Assembly: GCF_900109885.1 (NCBI RefSeq)
Contig: NZ_FOBS01000033.1
Span: forward strand, 1 to 32,196
Direction: 5' to 3'
DNA from: Syntrophus gentianae
GTDB lineage: Bacteria; Desulfobacterota; Syntrophia; Syntrophales; Syntrophaceae
DNA: 32,196 bases
Position numbers and translations under genes: made by a program. Under the pieces are notes generated by a model, which saw only the letters and a list, made by a program, of their open reading frames with translations, searched no databases and was not told the origin of the DNA. Below, piece after piece: positions 8,627-16,015 of this stretch (positions are counted from its first letter, which is position 1; each line of letters opens with the position of its first letter).

Positions 8627-9483
8627 AACCCCTGATCGAAGTGGAAAAAATTTCTTTCGGCTATACCCGGGAAAACGTGCTCAACGATGTCAGTTTTTCC
8701 ATCGGGGAAGGTGAAATCGTGACCTTGCTCGGACCAAACGGCTGCGGGAAAAGCACCTTGATCAAGATCATGCTCGGCCTTCTCCGCCCCGCCAATGGCG
8801 GGGTTTTCCTCAACGGCCGGAATATCGGGGAGATTCGTTCAAAAACGCTCGCCGGAGAAATCGCCTATGTCCCGCAGACCCACAGGAGTTCCTTCCCTTA
8901 CGCGGTGCTGGATGTGGTGTTGATGGGAAGGATTCCGCACAAGCCCTTTTTCTTTCGCTACTCGAAGACCGATCTGCGGGTTGCCGCCGATGCCCTGAAC
9001 AGGCTTTCCATTTCCCATCTGGCGGAGAGGGCCTACACGGAGATCAGCGGCGGCGAGCGGCAGCTGACCCTCATTGCACGGGCCCTTGCCCAGGGGGCGA
9101 AGACCTTCATCATGGACGAACCGGCCAGCGGTCTGGACTATGGGAACCAATTGAGGCTCCTCGATCAGATCATCAAGCTGTCCCGGGAGGGGTACACCTT
9201 TATCAAATCTACCCACTCGCCGGAGCATGCCCTCTGGATCGCCGATCGTGCCATCCTGATCAAGAACGGCGCCATCGTGGCGGACGGCAAATGCGACGAG
9301 ATCATCACGTCCGAGAATCTCTTTTCCCTCTATAACGCCCGGGTCAACGTACTGAATCTCAATGGATCCCTGCGCGTCTGCGTTCCCCAGACGATCTGCG
9401 GCTGTGCTGAATTCGGCAATTTCTCCCGGCAAACCTGCCATTCCGAGGAGGCGCTCCCATGGAGGGCCCTTCAAGAGGTATAG
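8617..9483 (+). CDS. ABC importer ATPase, FecE/BtuD type
   Basis: The 288-aa ATPase has Walker A GPNGCGKS at residues 39-46, signature ISGGE at 143-147, Walker B FIMDEP at 164-169 and switch histidine 200 (STHSPEH). It is the partner of the FecCD permease, with which its gene overlaps. Beyond the ATPase core there is a C-terminal tail of about 45 residues with four cysteines (RVCVPQTICGCAEFGNFSRQTC) that could bind metal; many family members end with a short extension, and this one may be regulatory. A gap of 90 bases follows before exbB, with GAGAGGAT as the exbB ribosome-binding site, so transcription probably continues. Confidence 0.93.
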   Translation: MELKPLIEVEKISFGYTRENVLNDVSFSIGEGEIVTLLGPNGCGKSTLIKIMLGLLRPANGGVFLNGRNIGEIRSKTLAGEIAYVPQTHRSSFPYAVLDVVLMGRIPHKPFFFRYSKTDLRVAADALNRLSISHLAERAYTEISGGERQLTLIARALAQGAKTFIMDEPASGLDYGNQLRLLDQIIKLSREGYTFIKSTHSPEHALWIADRAILIKNGAIVADGKCDEIITSENLFSLYNARVNVLNLNGSLRVCVPQTICGCAEFGNFSRQTCHSEEALPWRALQEV

Positions 9484-9573
9484 AGGTATAAGGGAATGAT
9501 GGGACAGGGTGTTCACAAGTTGAATGATATCGGGAAATTAAAGTTTTAAGCCATCGGTAAGAGAGGATAAAAA

Positions 9574-10008
9574 ATGGACTGGCTGAAAGAGGCAGTAGAT
9601 TACGGAATTATCTGGTTCCTAATTTTCTTGAGTCTGGTCTCCGTAGGGATCGCCATCGAACGGCACCTTCTCTACAGAAAGATTCAGCTTGAGACGTATC
9701 CGGACCGGAAAACCCTGGAAATGGAGCTGACCCGGAAGCTTCACCTCATTGCGACGATCGGCAGCAATGCCCCCTATATCGGTCTGCTCGGGACCGTCTG
9801 CGGAATCATGCTGACTTTTTACACTCTGGGCAGGGACGGCTTTCTGGACACGGGAAAAATCATGGTCGGCCTCGCCCTGGCCCTGAAGGCGACCGCCGTG
9901 GGACTCTGCGTGGCGATCCCCTCCGTGGTCCTCTACAACCTGCTCCTTCGCCGGGTCAAGGTTCTTCTGATGAACTGGGAGATTCAAAATGGAAGAGAAG
10001 GAGTTTGA
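9574..10008 (+). CDS. exbB: ExbB-like proton channel subunit (short)
   Basis: This 144-aa protein belongs to the MotA/TolQ/ExbB family. It has an N-terminal helix ([23 protein letters not shown]), the core [19 protein letters not shown] and the paired helices [29 protein letters not shown]. It is short compared with E. coli ExbB (about 244 aa): the first part of the cytoplasmic loop is reduced, though all three membrane helices are there. With ExbD it forms the proton-driven motor for TonB. The gene overlaps exbD by 20 bases, and the pair directly precedes a DUF364 gene. Confidence 0.9.
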   Translation: MDWLKEAVDYGIIWFLIFLSLVSVGIAIERHLLYRKIQLETYPDRKTLEMELTRKLHLIATIGSNAPYIGLLGTVCGIMLTFYTLGRDGFLDTGKIMVGLALALKATAVGLCVAIPSVVLYNLLLRRVKVLLMNWEIQNGREGV

Positions 10009-10369
10009 TTACATCAACGTCATCCCCCTCGTGGATGTGATGCTGGTCCTGCTGACGATCGTTCTGACCACTTCGACCTTCATCGCCACCGGGGGCATCC
10101 CGGTGAGTCTGCCCAAAGCGTCCCAGAACCGGATGGAGACGCTGAAAGTTCGCACCGTGGAGATCGACCGAAGCGGGCAAATCTATTTTTCCGGTCAGCC
10201 GGTCACCCTTGAAGCGCTGGCGGATGGCATCCGGTCGCTGGACCGCAGCAGCCCCTTTCTGATCCGGGCGGACCGGGACATCCCGCTGCAGAATTTCGTG
10301 GATGTCCTGGATGTCGTGAAAAATTCCGGATTCCGGCAGGTAAGCCTCCAGACGGAGTCAAAAAAATAA
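9989..10369 (+). CDS. exbD: ExbD/TolR-family proton channel subunit
   Basis: This 126-aa protein has a short cytoplasmic N-terminus, [24 protein letters not shown] (the family helix with the proton-carrying Asp in [10 protein letters not shown]) and a periplasmic domain with [33 protein letters not shown], all as in ExbD/TolR. Length is normal. It overlaps exbB by 20 bases and is 13 bases from the next gene. With TonB and the receptor in the same operon, it is assigned to ExbD rather than TolR. Confidence 0.92.
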   Translation: MEEKEFDYINVIPLVDVMLVLLTIVLTTSTFIATGGIPVSLPKASQNRMETLKVRTVEIDRSGQIYFSGQPVTLEALADGIRSLDRSSPFLIRADRDIPLQNFVDVLDVVKNSGFRQVSLQTESKK

Positions 10370-10382
10370 AGGAGTTAACAAA

Positions 10383-11144
10383 ATGGACATTCTGGAGAAC
10401 ATCCTGAAAACCATCAAGGAAGACGCATCGGTGCAGGAGGTGAGAAGAGGGCTCTCCTGGACCGCCGTGGTGAGCAGGCGCTGCGGTCTGGCTTCGACCA
10501 TGGCGCAGGGGGGCTGCAGCCATGAGGATACAGGGGGGCTGGAAGGCAATCTTACGGAGATGAGCGCCCTCGGCCTGGCGCGCTACGGTCTCAGCGGCGG
10601 CATGTCAAGGGCATCCCTGGGCCTTGCAGCCATCAATTCTCTCATCGATGTGGACCCGAACCGATACTCCGATGTCGAGGGGCTGAAACTGGTCAAGGAA
10701 CTGGGCAAGGGGAAGAATATCTCCGTCATCGGTCACTTCCCCTATCTCGATGCGCTGGCGAGAGAGGCCAGGAATCTCTGGATCATAGAAAAGCGGCCCA
10801 GGGCGGGGGATTATCCGGAAGAGAGCGGAACGGATCTTATCCCGCAGTCGGATATCGTCGTCATCTCCAGTACGACCCTCATCAACGACACCCTCCCCGG
10901 CATTCTCGGGCTTTGCAGAAAAGGGAGCGTCAAGATGCTTCTCGGGCCATCCACGCCTCTTTCCGAGGTGCTCTTCGATTACGGTATCGACATGCTCGCC
11001 GGGAGTGTGGTGACGGAAAAGGACGCCGTACTGAAATCGGTGAGCGAAGGAGCTTCTTTTCTGCAGCTCAAGAAGAACGGCGGCGTTCGCTTTGTGAGCA
11101 TCATCAGGGATTACGATGATATCGTCCGGAGGCTCACGGAATGA
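10383..11144 (+). CDS. DUF364 / putative heavy-metal chelation protein, second copy
   Basis: The 253-aa protein has the DUF364 layout. The N-domain has RRGLSWTAVVSRRCGLASTM followed by a Cys/His stretch (GGCSH). The Rossmann-like C-domain has SVIGHFPYLDAL, then DIVVISSTTLINDTLPGIL and LLGPSTPLSEVLFDYGIDMLAGSVV, the core family motif. This is the canonical version, closer to the third copy than to the first. AAGGAG lies nine bases before the ATG. The gene follows exbD by 13 bases and overlaps the esterase gene by four. Cytoplasmic (no signal). Function within the import system is unknown; binding or stripping of a metal chelate is a hypothesis consistent with the family's proposed role. Confidence 0.88.
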   Translation: MDILENILKTIKEDASVQEVRRGLSWTAVVSRRCGLASTMAQGGCSHEDTGGLEGNLTEMSALGLARYGLSGGMSRASLGLAAINSLIDVDPNRYSDVEGLKLVKELGKGKNISVIGHFPYLDALAREARNLWIIEKRPRAGDYPEESGTDLIPQSDIVVISSTTLINDTLPGILGLCRKGSVKMLLGPSTPLSEVLFDYGIDMLAGSVVTEKDAVLKSVSEGASFLQLKKNGGVRFVSIIRDYDDIVRRLTE

Positions 11145-12844
11145 GAAGAGAAGAACCTCCAAGAGCAGGGAAAATTCTTTTGAGATGGGCATCCCCTGCG
11201 GAAGGACGGTACAGGGGGGGGTATCTTTTCGTCATTTTCCTGCTTCTATTGACGATTCCTGCCGGTTTTGCTCATGCAGGCGCAAAGGGCTCTTCCAACG
11301 TCCCTTTGCCGGCTGAGCTGGTCGTTTTGATTCCGGGTCCGGATGTTCCTGCTGAAACGGCGGCCCTGGTTGGGGCATGGGAGGGGAAATGGAGCAACGG
11401 CAACACCTCGATCCTTGTCATCTACCAGGTGGAGAAGGATTCTGCCCGCGTGTTCCACTCCTTTGCGGAGAACTCTGAATATCTCCCCTGGCACCAGTGG
11501 GCGCGGGCATCCATCGTTACCGGCAGCAGGCCCCGCCTTGCGTGGAAAACAGATTGGGCCGACTTCTCCTTCGAGCTTTCCGAAGACGGTCGAGTCCTTT
11601 CTGGAACATGGTTGGAGTCTTCCAGGGAAGGTGGCCGGATCAGGAATACGGCGGCCATGACCGCCCGGAATATCGAACGGGTGGGGCGCGACCGGCTCCA
11701 GTCGCCTTTTGTCTGTCCGGAGTTCGGCCAGGAGCTTCACCTTATTGAAAAGGAGCCGAATCCCGCAAGGCGGCAGGCGCGGGCGGATGCCCTCGTGGAA
11801 CGGGTGACGAAGGGGGGAACGCCGCTGGTCGAGTCCAGTGGACGTGTCAATCAGGTCTGCACCTCCTTTCTTTACCGCGGGGCCGGGAGCGAAATCGCCA
11901 TTGCCGGTCACATGAACGGCTGGAGCGAACAGAAGGATTTTCTCTCCAGAGTGGCGGATACCGACCTTTTTTACTTCTGCGGGGAATATCCCGTCGACTC
12001 CCGCATCGAGTACAAGCTGGTCGTTGGCGGAAAGCCGATCCTCGACCCGCTCAACCCTCGAATCCAGCTCTTCGGGAAAGGGTCCAACTCCGAAGCCCTG
12101 ATGCCGGGATATGTATTCCCTAAGGAAATAGAGCCTAATCCCGGGACAGCCAGGGGCACCGTCGAAGATCTGGCCATCGGCTCCAGCCAGGACGGCATGG
12201 GCAGGACGGCCACGGTTTATCTTCCGGCTGGTTATGCCAATTCAAGGGAACGCTATCCCGTCCTGTACCTGAACGACGCATATGGCGTCCTCAAATTCGG
12301 AAGAATCACGACGATCCTAGACAATCTCATCGGGGGAAAAAAGATTCCTCCCCTGATTGCTGTGTTGCTTCCTTCCGGGAAGGATCGCATCGGCGATTAC
12401 GGGATGAATTCCGCATTTGAAAGCTTCTTTGTGCGGGATGTAGTTCCCCTGGTGGATCGGCGCTACCGCACCCGGCCGTCCCCGGAATTCCGGGCGGTCG
12501 GCGGAATTTCCGCGGGTGCAACTGCCGCGCTCTCCGTGGCGATACACCATCCTGATGTATTCGGAAAATGTATCGCCCAGTCGACGGCGACAAAACTTGT
12601 TCCTCTCATCGATCTCGCTCGTACCGGCCCTTCTCGCCCGATTTCAGTCTATCTCGATGTCGGACGGTTTGAGGCTGATTTCAACGGGCATGACCTCGTA
12701 GATGCAAGCCGACGTATTCGGGATGCCCTGGCAACCCATGGATGTCCCGTCTATTACCGGGAAGTGAATGACGGACACGGATGGGCCAACTGGCGGTCCC
12801 GCTCACGAGAGGCCCTGCTCTTTCTTTTCGGCAGGGAGATATAA
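11141..12844 (+). CDS. Secreted enterochelin-esterase-like hydrolase
   Basis: The 567-aa protein has a hydrophobic export signal (about residues 27-45, ending AHA). A domain of roughly 130 residues that I do not recognise comes next (VGAWEGKWSNGNTSILVIYQ). Then comes an E-set/CBM48-like domain (IAIAGHMNGWSEQ..YFCGEYPVDSRIEYKLVV..LDPLNP) as in Fes-type esterases, and an alpha/beta-hydrolase of the esterase D/Fes/IroE group. Nucleophile Ser457 lies in GGISAGA, and His546 in DGHGWANWR matches the family's GGHDWxxW. Known relatives cleave ester bonds of catecholate siderophores to release metal. The signal and operon place it in the periplasm, where IroE-type enzymes act. This implies an ester-linked organic chelator as ligand (inference). 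Start ATG overlaps the preceding stop. Confidence 0.85.
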   Translation: MRREEPPRAGKILLRWASPAEGRYRGGYLFVIFLLLLTIPAGFAHAGAKGSSNVPLPAELVVLIPGPDVPAETAALVGAWEGKWSNGNTSILVIYQVEKDSARVFHSFAENSEYLPWHQWARASIVTGSRPRLAWKTDWADFSFELSEDGRVLSGTWLESSREGGRIRNTAAMTARNIERVGRDRLQSPFVCPEFGQELHLIEKEPNPARRQARADALVERVTKGGTPLVESSGRVNQVCTSFLYRGAGSEIAIAGHMNGWSEQKDFLSRVADTDLFYFCGEYPVDSRIEYKLVVGGKPILDPLNPRIQLFGKGSNSEALMPGYVFPKEIEPNPGTARGTVEDLAIGSSQDGMGRTATVYLPAGYANSRERYPVLYLNDAYGVLKFGRITTILDNLIGGKKIPPLIAVLLPSGKDRIGDYGMNSAFESFFVRDVVPLVDRRYRTRPSPEFRAVGGISAGATAALSVAIHHPDVFGKCIAQSTATKLVPLIDLARTGPSRPISVYLDVGRFEADFNGHDLVDASRRIRDALATHGCPVYYREVNDGHGWANWRSRSREALLFLFGREI

Positions 12845-12864
12845 TTTTAAAGGAGAATGAGCAA

Positions 12865-13965
12865 ATGAAAAACAGGAGGATTCTTTTTATGTTGGGTATC
12901 TTATCAATCGTATTATTCGGCGCCAGTCTCTCTCCTATCCCCCTTTATGCCGGGGATCAGAAAATCGTCACCGACATGTGCGACAAAAAGGTCGAAGTGC
13001 CGGTCGAGCCGAAGAGAATCGCCTGCATGCACTGCGTGTCTCCGGAAAAGATCATGACCCTTGGCGGGGGCAGTTCCATACTCCTGATGGCGGAACAATC
13101 CCCCTGGGCCTACCGGCTCTATCCGGAGATCAAAAAAGCCAAATCCAACAAGGGCGTCACGCCGGAGCAGCTGCGGGATATGAACGTTGATTTCGTGCTC
13201 TATTCACCCGGGATGACGAAAGAGGCGCCCTTCAGTACCGCAGGCCTGAAAACCATCTGTGCCTTCTCCGCTGAAACAAGACCACGGAACCTGGATGAAT
13301 ATCGGCAGAACTTTGAACGGCAGATCTCCATGTTCGGCGATCTCCTGGGACCGGAGGCGAAAGCGAGGGCGGAGAAATACAATGCCTATTTCGACCGGAA
13401 GGTCAAAGAGATCCTCTCGGTCACTTCAAAAATCGAAAAGAAAGACAGGCCCAGGGTTTATTACGGCGGTCTGCACGGCAGCCCCCTGGGCAGCCAGGGA
13501 AATGGCAGCGTGATGCACTGGAATACCGACGTCTCCGGTGGCAATTACCTGCCGGCGGCGCTGGATGACAACCATGCCACGGCGACCCTGCAGCAGGTGC
13601 GGTCGTGGGATCCGGATATCGTTCTCCTGAGCGGCTATTACGATTCCTCCGATGATCTGAAGAAGAACCCGGACTGGGCTTCGCTGAAGGCCGTCAAAAA
13701 CGGGAAGGTTTATCATCTCCCCCGGGGGATTTACACCTGGGATCATGCCAGCGGAGAGGGCGTGCTCCTGATGATCCATATGGCCAAGATCTTTTACCCC
13801 GAGCAATTTCAGGGCTGGGACATGATTCAAGAAATGAAGACCTTTTATTCCCAGGTGTACGGCAAGACGGTAACAGACGAGGACGCGGAAAGGATCCTGA
13901 ACTGCCTACCCCCGCCACGGATGGAAGCGGCCGCTGCCAAGACGGGCGATGCGATTCTCCGATGA
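12865..13965 (+). CDS. FepB/BtuF-type metal(-chelate) substrate-binding protein, first
   Basis: The 366-aa protein has a clear signal peptide (RRILFMLGILSIVLFGASLSPIPLYAG). It is a class III periplasmic binding protein: DMCDKKVEVPVEPKRIACMHCVSPEKIMTLGGGSSI opens the first lobe, a long helix joins the lobes, and the second lobe ends with DPDIVLLSGYYDSSDDLKKNPDWASLKAVKNGKVYHLPRGIYTWDHASGEG. It delivers substrate to the FecCD permease. Iron-siderophore, haem, B12 and the molybdate-binding MolA all share this fold, so the fold does not fix the ligand. Two Cys (CMHC) near the N-terminus are unusual for the family. The start is ATG 12865 with AAGGAG about nine bases before; an in-frame extension upstream overlaps the esterase and lacks a signal peptide. 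Confidence 0.9.
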   Translation: MKNRRILFMLGILSIVLFGASLSPIPLYAGDQKIVTDMCDKKVEVPVEPKRIACMHCVSPEKIMTLGGGSSILLMAEQSPWAYRLYPEIKKAKSNKGVTPEQLRDMNVDFVLYSPGMTKEAPFSTAGLKTICAFSAETRPRNLDEYRQNFERQISMFGDLLGPEAKARAEKYNAYFDRKVKEILSVTSKIEKKDRPRVYYGGLHGSPLGSQGNGSVMHWNTDVSGGNYLPAALDDNHATATLQQVRSWDPDIVLLSGYYDSSDDLKKNPDWASLKAVKNGKVYHLPRGIYTWDHASGEGVLLMIHMAKIFYPEQFQGWDMIQEMKTFYSQVYGKTVTDEDAERILNCLPPPRMEAAAAKTGDAILR

Positions 13966-14777
13966 AAGACAATCCCCCTTGCACCATCGATGAAAGAAAC
14001 GAGGCGAAGTCCGACTCCGTAGACAAGCAGAAGTTCTGGAATGGACGGGCGCAGGAGTTTTCGGAGCATGCCGCCTCCACAGGGTATCCTGCGGCTTTTC
14101 TCCGGATTATGAAACCCCGAAAAAGCTGGACGGTGCTGGATATGGCCTGCGGCGGCGGGACGCTAGCGATCCCTCTCGCCCGGAAGGTGAAATCCATCAC
14201 CGCCGTCGATTTCTCGGGCCGCATGCTGGAGATTGTCGAAGAGCGCTGTCGTAGAGGTGGTATTGTGAATGTGAAAACCCTCCCGGGGCGCTGGGAGGAC
14301 GATTGGGACCGCCTGGGGATCGGCGTTCACGATGTGGCCATCGCCTCCCGGTCGCTTCTCAGCGAAGATGCTGGGGAATCCCTGACCAAACTGGACAGGG
14401 TTGCGAAAAAAGCGGTCTACATCTCCACGCAGGTCGGTGACGGCCCCTTCGACAGGAAACTTCTGGAGTCGGCGGGCAGGGAGTTCAGGCTGAGGCCGGA
14501 TTATATCTTTTATGTCAACCTCCTCTATGAGATGGGCATTCGGGCGAATGTCTCCTTCATCCCCGAGTCGAACCCCAATTCCTGGGAAAGCCATGAAGAG
14601 GCGTTGAAGGATCAGCGGTGGATGCTTCAAGGAATGACCGAGGAAGAGGAAGAGAAGGTCCGGGAATACCTGAGGAAGCATCTGGTTATGGTCAAGGGAC
14701 GCTGGCAACTGCCCTATTCGAGGAATTATTCCTGGGCGGTCCTGTATTGGAAGAAAAACGGAAGGGGTAGAGGATGA
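13962..14777 (+). CDS. Class I SAM-dependent methyltransferase
   Basis: The 271-aa cytoplasmic protein has motif I VLDMACGGGTLAIPLAR (about residues 53-69), the acidic post-I ITAVDFSGRMLEI and a later region typical of class I methyltransferases that act on small molecules. The acceptor cannot be read from the sequence. It lies between the two substrate-binding protein genes and overlaps both by four bases, so it is translated in step with them. A methyltransferase inside a metal-uptake operon may modify the organic ligand, or detoxify or mark it (inference). I cannot assign it to a named subfamily. Confidence 0.82.
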   Translation: MKDNPPCTIDERNEAKSDSVDKQKFWNGRAQEFSEHAASTGYPAAFLRIMKPRKSWTVLDMACGGGTLAIPLARKVKSITAVDFSGRMLEIVEERCRRGGIVNVKTLPGRWEDDWDRLGIGVHDVAIASRSLLSEDAGESLTKLDRVAKKAVYISTQVGDGPFDRKLLESAGREFRLRPDYIFYVNLLYEMGIRANVSFIPESNPNSWESHEEALKDQRWMLQGMTEEEEEKVREYLRKHLVMVKGRWQLPYSRNYSWAVLYWKKNGRGRG

Positions 14778-15847
14778 GAAGGGGGACGGAAACAGCGCAC
14801 GACAGAGGAAAGCGGTTTTTTTGGGCACTGGCCATTTTGCTTCTGGTGACCCTGGGGTCTGCAGCGTCCTCGCAGGGCCGGGAAATTACCGATATGTTCG
14901 GGAAGAAGGTGTCCGTACCCGATTCCCCCCGGAAGGTCTACAGCACCTCGCCCCCGGTGACCTACATGCTCTACGCCCTCGACCCTTCCATGTTGGCGGG
15001 CCTCAATTTCCCGGTCCGGCCATGGCAAAAACGCTACCTGGATAAACACCTGCTGGAATTGCCGATCCTTGGCGGATGGTTCGGGCAGGCAGCGACGCCG
15101 AATCTGGAGATGATTCTGAAGGTGAATCCCGAGATCTTGGTGACCTCCAGTTATGACTCCGCCATGAAGACCAAGGTGGATGAGGCGATGAAGAGGATGC
15201 CCATGCCCGTCATTTCCGTTTCCCTGAATTCGCTGACGGATTATCCCGGGGCGTTTTCCTATCTCGGCAGGGTCCTCGGCCGCAAGTCGCGGGGGAAAGA
15301 GCTGTCTGACTATTCCCGCTCTACGCTCGCGCAGATGTCCGCCCTGGCGACCTCGATTTCTCCTGAAAAGAGGGTTTCCGTGTACTATGCCGAAGGCGTC
15401 GACGGCCTGAGCACGGAATGCGATTCGTCGCAGCATGCGGAGCTCATTCCCCTCGTTGGAGGCCGGAACGTCCATCGTTGCCGGTCTGCCGAACTCATCG
15501 GGTTGGAAAAGGTCAGCTTCGAGCAGGTCCTGCTCTACAACCCGGAGGTGATCCTGGTCATGGAGGACGTCTTCTATCGGAAGATCTTCTCGGACCCTCT
15601 GTGGCAGCGGCTCAGGGCCGTAAAGAACAAGCGGGTCTATCTCATTCCCAGGGAACCTTTCAACTGGTTCGACCGGCCGCCGTCCTTCGTGCGGCTCCTG
15701 GGGGCCAAATGGGTGGCGAGCTGCTTATACCCGACAATTTACAGAACGGACATGGTCAAGGAGACTCGGAATTTCTTCAAGTTGTTTTTCAAAATCAACC
15801 TTAGCCCCGAGGAGGCACGAGAACTACTTCACCGGGGGAGAACATAG
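14774..15847 (+). CDS. FepB/BtuF-type substrate-binding protein, second
   Basis: The 357-aa protein has an N-terminal signal (FFWALAILLLVTLGSAASSQG) and the same fold as the protein encoded at 12865: REITDMFGKKVSVPDSPRKVYSTSPPVTYMLYALDPSMLAGLNFP, then LGGWFGQAATPNLEMILKVNPEILVTSS, a linker helix, and a C-lobe with VSFEQVLLYNPEVILVMEDVFYRKIFSDPLWQRLRAVKNKRVYLIPREPFNWFDRPPS. It is a diverged paralogue rather than a duplicate. Two binding proteins for one permease suggest two ligand forms, for example free ion and chelate, or two metals (inference). The start ATG overlaps the methyltransferase stop. Confidence 0.9.
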   Translation: MRRGTETAHDRGKRFFWALAILLLVTLGSAASSQGREITDMFGKKVSVPDSPRKVYSTSPPVTYMLYALDPSMLAGLNFPVRPWQKRYLDKHLLELPILGGWFGQAATPNLEMILKVNPEILVTSSYDSAMKTKVDEAMKRMPMPVISVSLNSLTDYPGAFSYLGRVLGRKSRGKELSDYSRSTLAQMSALATSISPEKRVSVYYAEGVDGLSTECDSSQHAELIPLVGGRNVHRCRSAELIGLEKVSFEQVLLYNPEVILVMEDVFYRKIFSDPLWQRLRAVKNKRVYLIPREPFNWFDRPPSFVRLLGAKWVASCLYPTIYRTDMVKETRNFFKLFFKINLSPEEARELLHRGRT

Positions 15848-16015
15848 CATAACACCATGAAAAATTCGGCGAGTTCATCCCTGCCGGCCTTTGCCTGCCG
15901 TCGGAAGCCCTTACCGTTGTCGACTCGTTCAGCGCGCGGAGCGTGTTCCTGATGGATCGGAAGAGACGGGTTGTAAAGCAGACCGGGATGAAAAATTAAT
16001 AGGAGGGTTTTATGA

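Noticed and set aside
15857-15952. Small plus-strand open frame (about 31 codons) between the second binding protein and the receptor
   Set aside because: No ribosome-binding site and no recognisable sequence; treated as untranslated spacer.
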